Shown: piece after piece, positions 14,201 to 29,200 of the stretch | Position numbering within the stretch: the stretch's first letter is position 1 | Layout of the letters: the number at the start of each line of letters is the position of its first letter | NCBI GenBank assembly: GCA_963691815.1 | Contig: OY829648.1 | Span: 32,401,456-32,465,455, forward strand | DNA: 64,000 nt | Direction: 5' to 3' | From: Echiichthys vipera | Taxonomy: Eukaryota > Chordata > Actinopteri > Perciformes > Trachinidae | Notes under the pieces: generated by a model | What the model saw: only the letters and a program-made list of their open reading frames with translations | What the model was told of the DNA's origin: nothing | Databases searched by the model: none | Translations under genes and position numbers: made by a program

Positions 14201-17200
14201 AACTGAAGCCTCTCTTCAGTGCACGACACATGAAAGCCTTCAAAGAGTTCGCCAAAAAACACATGAAGGACTCCTCAGGGAAATAAATGTTCTCTGTTTC
14301 ATCACAATGAGAAATGCAGCTGTAGCAAGTATCTCACAGTCTCTGTCATTTATATTTCATAATGCTACAAATTATATCCAGCTACGAAAAAGAGCCTGAA
14401 AAGTCGGAGGTTAGTACAGAAGTACAAAGAGGCGTTGTTATGGAGACGATACACCGTCTCCTCTCGACTCATTGGTGTGAAATGACAGGTTTCAGAACGT
14501 TGCAGACCTGCACGTTGCAAGTAGTTGAAAGCTTCAACTTGACTCGTTGTGAATCTTTGGTCTGAGCTGGGCTTTAGTAACCCACTCCAGTTAGTGAACG
14601 GTGGAAGAGAGTGAGTCAGAATGGACACTGGGACACACAGTGTGAGAAACTAGTGATGTCCTGTGGGCACAGATGTGCTGAAGTCATTCAAAGCTGTGGC
14701 CTCTACACTTCCTGTTAATTTTTTAATCCTACAGAAGAAAACATTGTTGAAATCTTCTCTTCTTACACAATGAACACTTTTCTCTCATATTCTATCAAAT
14801 TATGAACAATAAAAAACAACAGTATTTCAGAATAAATCACGTATTATACGATATAATAATATTAATAATAACAATCTTAATTACTATTATTTTTTCTCTC
14901 TTAGCAAGACCATGGTCTCAAGTTTATTTTCAGTCAGCTGTTCAGTCAGTCATCATGTGCTGGGACAAAGTTGCTGCTGAGGTTTATGTGGTGAAGCCCC
15001 TCCTTTTCTTGATGGCTTCCCAAGCAAAAACGCAACTGAGTAACTAAATGAATCCACTTCACAGACCTCTTCGGTACACTAACCTGTTCCACAGGTCATC
15101 ATCCTCTCCTCCCCAGCCCCAGAATGCATTGGGAAAGCCATTAATCTTGCGGAACTGCTCCACAGTGAGTCCACTCACACCACCAAAGAACTCGCTGTAT
15201 GGAAGACTGGAAAAAACAACTAGCAGCAGTTAAAGAGATCTCACTGCATTACCACAATATTAACACTCATGTCCAACGGTCACCGCCACAGAAGACGTTT
15301 TCAATGTAATAATAATAATGTTTCAACATTTCACCTAGAGTGGATTTTGCTTCATGCATTTCTATCTTATGTTCTCAATGTAATAATAATAATAATAATG
15401 TTTCAACATTTCATCTAGAGTTGATTTTGCTTCATGCATTTCTATCTTATGTTCTCAAATATCGACATTGTGACGACACACTCACATGTACATGTATTTG
15501 TCCAGCTTGGCAGCGAAGTGGCGTGGCATCTGACCACAGCCGTAGTAGTTTCGGTCATTCTCGGGGATGTGGTCAACATCATGGAAGACCAAGCAGTCCC
15601 AGTCCAAGTCCTTCATGGCCTCCAGGAACCCCACGTTAAACAACATGGCTCTGTTGAAGGGCTGGTTCCCACTCTACACACACATACACAAACAGAGTAA
15701 GGTGCTGCTATTAAAGAACATTAGAGAAATAAAGTCGCCATATTAAGCCTTTTTCAATGGCAAAGACCGCATGCATGCACGCAGGCACACACGCACGCAG
15801 GCACGCACGCAGGCACGCAGGCAGGCACGCACGCACGCACACAGTACCTGTTCGATGACATAGAAGGCAAACTGCAGCCGCTGTCTCTGCAGCATGGGGA
15901 TGAGGTGTTGGAAGAGGATGGGGAGATGTTCATGGCGGTTTCTAAATGGAATCAGGATGGCCACCTGAAGGACAAATATTAGAGTAAGAATCAACCCAAA
16001 CCTACTAAATCCACCTGGTTTCTAGGTTTGTTTTTTCTCCAGAATAATCTATTCTGTATCGCTCATGATAATACTTAAAGTGCACTTTTACAGGATATAT
16101 AATTCTATAGACCCACCTTCCAGCGAGGTCGGCAGTCCTTTGGTTTCCAATGGCCCCCAAACTCAATGTCAAACAACTTGGAGAACTTCAGTTCTATCTC
16201 CTCCATAGGGATCTCTGTCATGTTCACTTCCATAAGGCCCTCTGTGGAGAGTTTTTGTCAGGTTATTCCACATCAGCATCACAAAACTACAGCAAACAAA
16301 TCCTACTTAAACTTTGTAAAGCTTTGTGGTTGTTTGCCTCCTACATGTAGTAAAGACTTAAATAAAGAAATTTAATAAAGAAGATATTAAGTGTATTTTT
16401 TGGCAAAACATGGATGCCCCCGCATTTAAACAATCAGCACAGTCTGAAGATTAGTGTCAGCAGTTCAGTATCTCACAAATTACTCCTCTTCTGTTCTGAG
16501 TTAGGGTGCTGAATAATGGACAGAAACAGGAGGACTTGAGAGTAACAGTTGACAGGTTGCCATTGGCGACCATTTTGAGAAATTGACAACCAATCCTTGG
16601 CCTTTGGTTGCCATCAGTGGCAACCTCACAGCAACACATGCATCCTAAAATAAATATATTTATAATTTTAAATATTAGTTTTATTAGTGATATTTCAATA
16701 TTGATGTTACAGTCAAAACCAGAAAACACTTCACATGCAGTTAGTTTGTTTATTCATATGCACACAGGCATCTATCTGTTTTAGAGACTATGGCAAAACA
16801 AATGCATTTTTTTGACTGTGAGGTGAAAAAGGTTGATTAACCTGTCACATCATAAACAAATGTGCAAACTGACAATGATAGACGTTAAAATCAGTTAACT
16901 ATATTGATGTAGTGGGAGTTAGCTTTAACTGGGCAAAAGTATTCTGATTCATTCTTAACCAATCTTGTAATACACAACGTTAGCTGACGTGCTAACAAGC
17001 TAACAGACAAGCTTTCCAACAGGTTAGGAAAAATGTATCACAACACCTTTCAAGTCACTTAACACCCCACTTATTTACTGACTAACTTGATCTTTCAAGT
17101 TAACATTACTGTAACAGGTTAAGTTAGTTAAACAGTTTATTACATTAATGGCAGCAAGTGCTTCTGCACTTTTTGCTCCAAGTGAGAAAAACAGAATGTA

Positions 17201-20200
17201 GTTTAAATAATAGGCAACTAAGGGCGCACACACAATGTCCATCCGTAACGTGCCCAAGCACGCTTCATGGCCCAAGTCTAGTTTGTTTGACCAGTGTGAG
17301 TATAACTGTTGGGCTCAGCAATTTTGCCAACCGCGGCCCGATGGAGAGAGGTGTGCTTTTGTAACGCAAGGATGCACATGTACGAGCACGAGCCTGCATC
17401 CTGTTTGTGGATTTTAGCTCTGCCTTCAATACTATCATCCCGAACCTGCTACAGGACAAATTGTCCCAGAGGTGGATAACTGATTTCCTGTCTGACAGGA
17501 AGCAGCATGTGGAGCTGGGGAAGCCCGTCTCTAACCATCAGCAACGGTTCCCTAGAGAGACTTCTATGGTCTCACTCCAGTCTGTGGGAAATTAGACTAC
17601 GTCCGATTATTGTGAAAAAAGTTAATTGTATTGTGCTGGCCATTTCATTTACAAAAATAAATCTACACAATTCACGTGAGCAACATATTTTGATTCAAAA
17701 GGGCGAATTTTACCGAAATGTTTGCAGGTATGATGTTAGGTAGCAGTCTACTCACTCATAGAAGGTAATCGCTCTGGGCAAGGGAGGTTCTGGGCGTAGG
17801 TGAAGTTCTCAGGGAGGTACGTGGTTGGTTGCACCAGGTATTCACTGGAGTTACTGCCATCAGGATAGTCTGCAGCAAAATAAACCTGCATCAGCTTAAC
17901 AGCAGAACACTCCAAACCACACCATCTGGCACCGTCTGGTAAAGTATGGGAGGTTATTGCTCCCAGGACATATTTGTTGCAGCTGTCCCTAAAGTCCGTA
18001 CTGAACTGGAAAAAAGGCGTTTAACTTTGATGCTCCGTCTGATTGGGACCAGTTATAAAACCACTGAAATCTTAGTGCGCTGGTTGCATTGGACGCATTT
18101 AAAGCGATGCTCAAAGACTTGGAAGCTGCCACATCTGGCTGTAGATGTTTTGAATTATGAATTATGTTTTGATATCTTAGAAGATGTTATCTCTTCTTTT
18201 TTCGATATTATTGTTATATGTTTGTGTCTGAAACTGTGTTACTTGTGCTGCTGCCTGTCTTTGCTAGGACACTATTGAAAAAGAGATTATTAATCTCAAT
18301 GAGTAATTTTCCTGTTTAAATAAAGGTTAATTAAAAAAAAAATAAGCTCAGTGTCTGTTTAGTGTTGATCAGCCCCAAATTTCTTCTTTATGTTTCTTGG
18401 ATGTAAATTTCCTGTTTGTAGTCCTTAAAGACGCACTCGACAACCTTTGTGTTTTTATTACTTTTATCCACCTTATTCTTGAGGGTGTCACTGTTATGGG
18501 TCTTATGAGTAAAACAGGTAAGAGCAGCAAAAGCAGCAGTGAGCTAGGTAGTCCCAGTGGCTAACCATGGTGGCTAACTGCTAACGGTGACAGTAATTCA
18601 TCTTAAATTTAGCAAATACTTGGTTTGGGATTTTTAAGAGTGGTCATATGAGGAACTTTTCTGGAGTAGGTGGGGAACCCCGGAGTAGCAGCCAGTACTG
18701 ACACAGAAGCGAAACAATGTACTGCTGTGTTAGACACCTTACATATCAGTTTAAGCGCGATCTATGTTAAGAATCTTTTCACTGCTTTACCTTGCCGTCA
18801 GAAAGCCCCTTTCTGACAGGGAACTGAAGCTATTGCCTTCATCTATTCTCTCTTCAAAGGCACCAGACTCCTTTGACAAAAATGGTATTTTTACCTCGCA
18901 GATCGCAGTCCTTGTTGGTCTACTGCTACCTCCAGCAGCTAGCAACTCCTGTGTTCTGAGGTAAAATTACTGCTTTTTCCCCCTAATAGAGTCTGGTGAC
19001 TGATGATAGCAGAACAATGGCTTCAGTTCCCCTTGTGTAAACTTAAACAGGGCTGGTGACAGCAAGGTAAGTGCTTTTGGGGTGGCCTCGAGCCCACCAG
19101 GTAGAGCACACGGCCTATAAAGGCTCAGTCCTGGGCAGCTGTCTAGGTACCAATCCCACCTTTGGCCCTTTGCTGCATGCCACCCCCCCTTCTCCTTTTC
19201 CTGTCACTCTTCAGCTGCACTAATAAAAAATGGAAATAAAATCCCCCCAAAATTATCTTTGAAAACAAAATATATTGTTTCTTTATGTGGATAAAATACG
19301 TTTTTCTCCTGCCTGCTTTTCTGAACTGGGGGCATGCTGACTGCCATCTGTAGTCTACAGTCTTTCGCAACAGTCAATAAGTAGCTAAACATGCTAGTGT
19401 TATTTATCTGAGGCCTCTTCTTCAGGTTGTCTTACTGTACATTCCTCAGTTGTAGGAGGCAGTGATGACTACATGATCCTGTTAGGTGTAACAGGTGGTG
19501 TTCACGTGTTTATTTTCCATTTGCTCTATGAAAGAGGATTAGCGTACCATGGAAAATATAATAATTCATGAAAAGTATTAGGAATAAGGTGGATGAGTAA
19601 AGGAACGACTCAAGCGCAACTCAACCGTTCTATGTGCAGTTAAGTGACTCTTCATTTCCCCACTACCGGGAAACCGGTATGCACACCTTTCTGAGCATTA
19701 GGTTAAGTGATTTTGTCAAGTTCTGGGCTCATAAAATATACGGGACGCGCTTATTGATAGAAATTTGTTACATGTCATTTGTACTTGTAAGCAGAGAGAC
19801 ACTTCTCTGTAGTGTCTCGCTCTCGATGAGGAGTCATGAATTCAGGAAGGAGGATGTGGGGGATTGTGTTGCTGAGTTTTCTCTGGGATGTGCTGTTGAA
19901 TATTTGAAAATTCAATATACTTTAATTCGTAATAACAAAACAGAAAAGTTATCTGTTGACACTTTAAGTGATTGTAAACTGGTACTGCAGCATCATTACT
20001 TCACTGTTGTATGTACAACATAATACATAACACATTTATTCCTATTTGTACCTGAATATTACCATGATACTACTTTATAATTCTACTTCAGTAAACTTTG
20101 GGGGGACCCCACACTAACATGTTAATACTGGGGGCAGTGTGGAGTACAAATGTGAGCATGGAACTGAGAGTGGCAGTAGTAGGACTACTTCCTTGTATCA

Positions 20201-23200
20201 GTGTTCCCTAAGGATTGTATTTGCTTTTTGACTGGAATGGAGCAGCAGGTACAGGGGCCAGTTGCCAAGTCTTTCAAAACACTCTTTTAAATAAACTCTG
20301 TGTTTACTTACTACGTTGGAGCTTCTTTTTATGTGTAGGGACTCTTATCAAGCTACTGCAGTGCAACAGTGCTACTGCAGTTAGCGTCTCTCTGGAAAAT
20401 CTACGTTAATAGTTCATACACAAAGAAAAATGTCTTGATGGCTTAGTTGATGACTCAATTTGCCTAAAAAGACCATGGGATGATTTTACACCGGAATTTC
20501 ACTTTAACTTTAAACTTCAGAGATTAGAAGCTACAAACGTACTGCGAGCTGAACACAGAGACTTTTAAAAACTTGTTTGAGGGGGTAAAGTGGGGGTCAT
20601 GACTGGTTGACTGCTGTCAGCAAGACGTCACTGTGGCCTGCTTGGAAGCGGGTCAAGTACACTTTGGCCCTATTGCAGAGAAGGACCATCTCAGGCATGG
20701 CTTAGTGTGCTTAAACTAGTAATGGAAATGCAAATCAGCGCAGCATGGTTTGGCTCGGCGTGACCACAAGTGCCAATGTCAAACCCCTATGAATGATGGC
20801 TGTTGATTTCATGTATGACTCATATTATTGGTACATGTGGGCGGTGGGGGCCAGGAGAAGGGACAGACGCCACGTTCTCTAACTGGCAATTTCCTTTAAA
20901 GTTTATGTACTTAATGTATAATCTTTTGTGTGTGTATGTGTGTGTGTGTGTGTGTCACTTACCCGTCCCGTTGAGTGTACTGTTCTTGTTGGTGTACAAC
21001 CGAATCATCTGGCCGATGGTCCTCACGTTGTCCCTCAACATGATGCCCTGAGCCTGCACCATGAAGAAGTATGTGTTGGCTGACAGAAAGACAGGAAAAA
21101 AGATGAAATATGCTTGATTTATTGAAGTACATATACTGTTATATTTGCTTCATGTAGCACTGCAGCCCGCCCTTATAGTAAACACAACTTAACATGTTGA
21201 TGTTTCTGTTTCACGCAACATCTCATTTGATTCTCAAGCAGCAGCTGGAAAACCGCAGCAACAACACAGACGTGGAGCACATTAATCAACAGTTAACATC
21301 AACAATGAAAGAATATTGATGGTTCAATACTGTTCAAAGGTGCAAGATGCACCGACAATAAAGCTGTAGCATCCCACTGAAGCTGTTCATGGCTCACTTT
21401 GCAGCCACATAATCTGTTTGTTTGAGCCTAATTATTAACTGAAATTAATAACTGCACTGACTGCAATATGTCTCTTAGGGTTGCATGGATTAATAGTCCT
21501 CTAACTATGGCTGGGTGATAATTCAATATGATAATTTATCATCTTTCACTGCAATTATATTGTGATTAAATCATATAGATATCACAATACAGAGACACAA
21601 TTATGTTGTATAAATTGATAAGCACATTTACTCTAAATCTGTCTATTCTGCTTCTCAAATAGTATCTGTTCACTCCTCAAAAAAAAGGTTTTATCATAAA
21701 TATTCAATAGTATCGAGGACTAAATATTATTCTGCCCAGGGTCCAGATCCAAACCCTATAGAGAATCTCTTGAAAACCTTGGTAACAAAGTAATGTGTTA
21801 GAAACCCACTCCAGTTAATGAACTGTGGAAGAGACTGAGTCAGAATGGATCCAGATCAAACCAGAGCAGTGTGAGAAACTAGTGATGTCCTGTGGGTGCA
21901 GATGTGCTGAAGTCATTCAAAGCTGTGGCCTCTACACTTCCTGTTCATTTTTGAATCCTAGAGAAGAAAACATTGTTGAAATCTTCTCTTCTGACACAAT
22001 GAACACTGTTCTGTAATTTAGATCAGTTTTTTACACAAAATAAAGGTTTTTCTTAAAGTGCCTTGGTTATTTCAAAAACATGCCAGTACAGCAGTGGGAT
22101 AGACACAGAGGATATTCTATCAAATTCTGAACAGTAAAAAACATCAATATTTCAGAATAAATCAAGAATGAATACTCAATACCACTTTATTTGTCCGATT
22201 ATGCTGGCCACCCCCCCAAAAAATAAAAACGTTTCGGATCTACACGTGAATAAGATATTTTGATTCACTGTTATGTGATGTGGAGAACAGGAGCTCTGCT
22301 GGCACAGAGGTGGCAGGTATCAGCAGGTGCTGCTTTGCCAGAATGCTCAGTTTTTTGTCCCGTTGCCTGTTGGACTTCCACCACTTTAGTTGGTTTCTGA
22401 GGATGAATGCACGGCGTTTATGACGTGGGTTAAGCGCAGAAGCGAGAGCGGCTGCTCGCCCAAACACACACTCGCACACAAAAAAATTACTTGCGCCAAT
22501 CCCTACTACTTATTTATTGCATTAGCAGAAAGCATGCTTTATTGTGATGTCTATCGTTTTCCAGATATGAAATGAGCTATATTAGGATAGAGGTTTCCAG
22601 CCCTACCTGGGGCAATCACTATGTTATATCTACAAGATCTTCTTTTTACAATTATCTATAGCAATATGTTCAGTGTTTGCAATAAGTGAAAAGTAAGCCT
22701 GGACCAGAAAGAGCCCCATAACTGATGGCTTTAAAACAGATTACATCGCTGATCCATTGAGAGCTGGAGGAACACACACCCCTTCATCTGGCTGATGTTC
22801 CTCAATCTGCCAATACAACTTCTCATTTCATCATTTATTAGACAGAGAAAACTATAGAATCACAAGATGTTGAGTCTGGATCTGCTCACATGTTGTACAT
22901 AAAGCATGTTGCTGATACTGATCATTCCTAACATGCAGCTGGACTCAATCAAAGTTGAAGATAAATGGTGGGTGACACCTATTTACCCCGAGTTGTGTGG
23001 AGAAAAAGAACATTTCAACTGATTTGACAGGACTGACACGGGACGTGCTGCTACTGTTACATGTGTGACCACTGAGAAAGTCACACTTCACCTTAGGGCT
23101 GAAACCCCCCCTACTTGATTACAAAAATGTATCGAGGCAAAATCTCTGCCTTCCCATCTTGCACGTTACTTATGCAGCCTGTTCAGCGCAGGGATCATTG

Positions 23201-26200
23201 TTTAAACCTACATTTTTTTTAGTAGCGGGTCTGAAGATAATTACGAGCCTTTTGATTTGTATCTAAAACATTTTTTGAGGTGATTTCCTCTTCCCCACAT
23301 GTATGGGAGTGAATGGGCGAATATGCTTCCGGGCACAGGACCGCCACTTAAACATCTGAGTGATGCAGTACCGCGCCTGGCCACTAAGACCATGGTGGCA
23401 TGCGATGAGAGCGCATGCCCTGGGGACCTGTTATTGCTACCCTCTGAATCAAACATGATGGGGAATGAGAAGTCCGCTTCACTGCCTGCAGTTCGATATG
23501 ATTGGTTGATGGGCGTGTCTTTAGGGTGGTGAATGAGGCAGACTAGCCAATAGTGTGATGTGGCTGAGGAAAAAAAAAAAAAACCTGATGCGTCTGTGCA
23601 GAGCAGAGAACAGCAGTGGATAGAATAATAATACGATTTCTCTGCTTTGGCAGATCATCAACACAATCTAATCCTTCAACATCTAATATCGTCATGTCGC
23701 CCACCCCTTATTACTACATTTATTCCATTTAAAAATGATAAATGATCATATTTAAATATCGCAGATGATGATTAGTTGCCAATAAAATGTAACAAAAAAT
23801 AAAAGTGGCTCTCTGTAAATTAGTAAACAGATATTTTGGTCACATATCAAAACTTTCATAAACTCATCCAGATGAAGGCATTTTTGGCTTGTCTGTGCAG
23901 CCAGTGTGAACCAGTTTGTGCACAAATAAGAGGTTCCTGCATGAGGCCTAAATAAAGCATAGACTACAGGGCTTGGAGATGTTTAGTGTGAGTGTCAGAG
24001 CATACTGTAGGTACTGGCTGCTTCTCTCCGTCCCACCAAACAGATTCTCATTAGTTCATGAGCAGGACACATTTGAGACAAGCCTTTTAAAGCAAAGCTT
24101 AACCATACAAACAGGAGGACCAGCACCGCCAGCACCATGATGCAAACAAGCGGGCCTGGTGGTAGATACTAGGGATGGGCATTTGATTAAATTATCTTAG
24201 TCGATCGTCGGGAGAATTAACAATTGATTTTCGATTAATCATAAATAATTTTTGATTAAAATGAACTATATTCAAAATGCAATGAAAATACAAAACACAG
24301 CGTGTTTTCCACATTTAGATCTTTATTAGATGAACAATTCATGTGGAAGTTCCTGATGCATTTAACGGTTACACTTGTACTCTACTGTGCTCTAAAGCAG
24401 CGAAGCCTGCCGGTGCTCATAAAAAAAACAGACCCTCGTTTTTTCCCAAAATAATAATAATAATAATATAAATAATAACACAAATATTAATGCAAACAAA
24501 CAATCATGTTATAAGTTAACCAAAAATATATCATAGCCTACTTAGTTCGGACAAATTTTAACAAACGTAACTCAAACATGAACAAAGGCCCACAGTTGAG
24601 AAAGAGGGTGATTGTTACAATAAATCAGGCTTATTAATCTGTTCTTCCCTGAGTCCCTTTTTGAGGTTCCTGCTCGAAGATGACATGCTCAGAGTAAATA
24701 GGGTATATCTCTGTAATTACAAGCTTTATGTGCATTATCTTGGTATTACAATAAAGGTAACACTTGTGAGATTCCATCAGAAGTGTAAGCAGCACTATTA
24801 ATGCAAGTGTGTCAGAGTAAATGCAGATGGAACACAGCATAAATGGAAGAATTTCTTCCCTCGCCTAAAAAAAAAATGTCATTTTATAAAAATATCCCTT
24901 TGAAAATAATGCCACAGTAGCCCAAAAACTCAATAAAGCCATGGAACAACTTCTGAATATCACCTGTGAGAAGTTTGATGCTGCTGAAATAAAGCGGCGA
25001 AACAATTATAGAGGTTTTAGTAAAGAAATATATAGGCGTCCTCAAGTTTGGCACAATTTGGCACCATTTGAGATTTCTTAGGTACCAAGTTGTAAAATTA
25101 ATTTCATTTGATTTAAATGTCATTTTGGGTCTAAGAGAAAACAGTTTTTGAAAAAAAAAAAAAAAAAGGACCCCAAGCTAGCTTCCATTGTGTCACGGTG
25201 CGTCATAACCTTTTAGCGCGACAGAGCCCCTTTGTCCTTATGCGCGGCAATATCTTCTGTCCCCATTGGTCAATCCTGAAGCATGACACCACGGAATCGT
25301 AAGAACCAATAGAATCAAGTTCTGAGCATTGTTTTCAGTTAAACCACACCACTAGCGAATCACAAAGCAATAAGGATGAGCGACACTACGTGACGGACAG
25401 GCGCTTTGACCCAATCAGAGCCTTTGAGAAGCGGGCTAAGCAGGTCAAAAATGCCAGAAAGACTTCCAAAGCATGCTGGGAGATGTAGTCTTTCCATTTC
25501 AGCGGTTTTTATTTCTGTGGATTAAACTTTTCACTGTGATACTAAAAGGTAAGACAGCATTTCTGGTTTTGTTTTTCAAATGCGCTTGTTGTTTTCTGTC
25601 ATATTTGGCTGCTGGATCAGTGAAACTTGGTCGTAGAGGGATAAAAATAGTATTGTTGGAACGTGTGGAGACTCTGCTATGGAGTTGGTCATACAAATGG
25701 TTTATATGAGCATGTAGAAGAGATTCTTAGCTTTCTGTGGGTATGCAGCATGTGTGTCTGTATGCAAGCTACATGTTGCTGCAGAGGGGGATGTTGTTAA
25801 ACTGCCTGATAGCCCCCGCCGGCGGTTAACAAAGCTCCAGAAAAAAAGAACCAGTAACTCACATACATCTTCAGCACCAGTCTACTGATTTTTTTGAGAA
25901 AGATTCGGAGTCAGACGTGGCCGCAGCCTGGAGCCGCCCTACAGACCTCCATTGCCTTTCCCAGCTCAATCAGTTTTACATTAGCAGCCATTTTCTGGGT
26001 TGAGCTAAGAAAGCTCAGGTGCTTGTGACGAGGGTCCAGCATTGATGAGATCATGGGGGCGGATGAAACAAAATCATCAGACTGAACCTGTAAATATATA
26101 ATAGGGGAATCAATAAAAAAGAAAGCTATACCTAAAAAGGCAACGCAAAGCAGGTGGGAGGCACGTATGCGTGTAATTAGGCCTAACCCAATTCGCTATT

Positions 26201-29200
26201 TATTACGGAAATGGTAACGGGATAAGTGTTTGAGATGGAAATCTCTCTCTCTCTCTGCAGACATAACCGTGGTGGCACAGTTGAGTGCTGACAGCACAGG
26301 CTGTGTGTCTTCCATCATCTGCCAGTACTCATCCTTCAACTCCAGGATCCTGGCATCTGGAAGCTTAGTCACGGTTGGGTCCGAGAGCACAGCAGCAACT
26401 GTCCACCGCTGCTCCACCAGCCGATCAAACATCCCGCACACGGAGTTCCACCGTGTTTTACACGACTGGATAAGCCAGTGGGTTGCGAGGCCCATTTGCT
26501 CCTGTTTCTTTTCATCCTATTGATTAGGGCACCAGTGTCAGTGTGCATGTGAACAACTAAACAGGGCTGCCCTATAGAGCAGCCATGCAGCCTTGTCTGG
26601 TGAGCAGGTGACAGGGTTGAGAAAACAGGCAGGCCAAAGCTGGACAGCAGATGATGCTGCTCCACTCTGCCCGACAAAGATTCAGCTGGTCAATACAGTA
26701 AAGTGCCTGCTAAAATCCCTTGAACCAAAATAGTGTTACCCTAAATTCAGGATTTAAAAAAGTGTTTTTAAAGACAAATATTCCACTCTACATGTCTGCC
26801 GCCAGGATAAAACACATATCATTATGTACTCCTGTGTCCGACTGCACACATGGCTGAAAAGTCAAATTTGTCACAGGAAAGAAAGAACAAGCAAAGCATG
26901 AAATGACTGTCCTGAGTTCTCAAATTCAATTTCTCAGCTGGATGTTGAATAGAGCGTGGAACACAGCAATCACAGCTTGGCTGAGGATCCACACAAGCTT
27001 GTCAGCCTGTACAGCAGCACATTGTACAGCAGTTAGGCCGTCCAATGTGTAGATATGTATTGTATAATGATAGAAAAACCATCTATTGTTTCATATTTTG
27101 CTCCATCGTTTATCTCACGGTGTCATAAATCATGCACTTTACAGGCTGAGGGGCTCAGCACTGCCAGAGAACAGCTGATTCATGAAGTTGTAGTGATGAA
27201 TTATTTAAACGAGACCTCCTCATTTTACTACAAAACCTGAATAAATGTGTTGTAGCTCAACAGGCCCTATAGAGGCTCAGAGGAAATTAGTCTGTGTGTG
27301 TGTCTAACTGTGTGTAGGAACTTTGGGCAGACAGCGACCTTTGAAGTGACGCCGCTGCTTAGGAGTCTGTAGTGCACGAGACGCCTGTTATCTATGAATA
27401 AGTGTGGACAGAAAGAGTCATTGATGCGCGTGCTGTTAGGACACGGACGGAGACCAATCTCCTCTTGTTAAAAAAAAAAAATATATATATATATATTAAT
27501 AAAATAATTATTTGTAATTAAAATAATTAAACAGCGGCGATCAAATTCCTAGAGCGGCGCACCTCCACTGCTGGATGCATCTAGGGGAAACAGTCACACC
27601 ACAACTGTGTCATACATGGTGAATGTTAACTGCATGATTACCTACACAACCATCTAAAGCAGTGAACTGCCTGAAATTTCAAACCAATGAACAGATGCGT
27701 GACAGAAAGAACATATGTCAACTTAGTATTCTGATTCAGTGCTATTCATTACAGACTCTCCACTCATTTATTAAGACTGAATTAGGGATGGGACAATAAT
27801 CGTTTTTTTATCGCGTGGTCTCTTGAGTGACAGCTAGCCTCTGGCCCTCACTTCTGCTCAGAGGTAGACGTCAGCCAGATGGACGTATCTCCCTCCCCCC
27901 AACGTTACATGCATGCCCTTCTTTGGTAAGAGGAAGTGAGTCAAAGTCTGACAAGATGGCGGCTCCCGTAGGCGAGGACTATTGGATCAAGTTGAGAGAA
28001 CGGATCCCGACGGGTATGCTCCGTCCATTTTTTATACAGTATATGATGTACACTTAACATTGATGTGCAAGTATTTATCAACCACAACAACGTAAATTTG
28101 TTCATGGCTGTATGTAGAAATGACCATCTACAACATTTCCACTGGGCTTCTCAGAGTTCTCTACTGAGTTTTATAAATTACATTTTTAATAAGGTAATGT
28201 GTATCTGTAATGTAATGTGATATAAATATTAGTTTCTTAACTAACTGTAAGGTAAAAGGATTCCAGTGTGTTTAGTGCGTGAGTTTTAAGTGTGTTTTGA
28301 TGATTATCTGGATAAAAGCGTGAATAACAATTATTTTGGCCAGGATAATGGTGACATGAAATGTTTATATCTCCCCTGCCTAGACCCAGTGTCTCCACAT
28401 TACACTGAGTAGCAGTAGGACAGCATGCCAATAATTTACATCTGTAGTCATGAGTTCCTGTCACACTAACTTCAGCGTAGTATTCTACTGTACAGTCATA
28501 AATAAATCCATGGTGAAAATATGGCCATGGAAAACCTACTCTTCAGAGCTGTCTTATTGGGAAACAGGCTGAAAACTTGCAAACATTGCCCTTTTCTTTA
28601 TTTGAAAAATATATAGCCTGTGACCTCTACGGCAAAAGTGAACTTCAGGATGAGTGTGGCTGTAAAGGAGTTCATACACAAAATAAGTGACATTTGTGTC
28701 TGAGATCTTCACTCCAGTAGCATGTTCAATAATTTATCAAATAAGTGATATTAGCAGTGAGTAGACTGCATACCTATGTAGGTCATTCCATTTCTCGATA
28801 ACAATATATATCATGATTAGGGTTGGGTACTGAAACACAGTGCCTACATAGCACCGGTTCTTAAACAAACGGTACGGGCCTAAAAGTCTTTGCAGCTTCT
28901 TACTGAAACTCTGGTCTGAAGTTTACTTTCTCTGTTAGTACTTTCAGATATATTCTTTATTTTAACCGTTTCATTTTCTCTTGTGTAACGTGTTTGTGTT
29001 GCGGTCCTGACGGCACTATCTTATTACACTGCTTACATATTGTTTTTGTCTTATCTGTCACTCTGTTGCTGTTTAGCCTCTTACATATTGATATGGCAAA
29101 GACATCTGGTAGCACATGCACGACCAGAAGTCAAATTCAGTCGCACACTCAAAATTTGGTTGCAGTTTGGAGCCCTGAAAAGTATTGAGTATTTAGTAAT

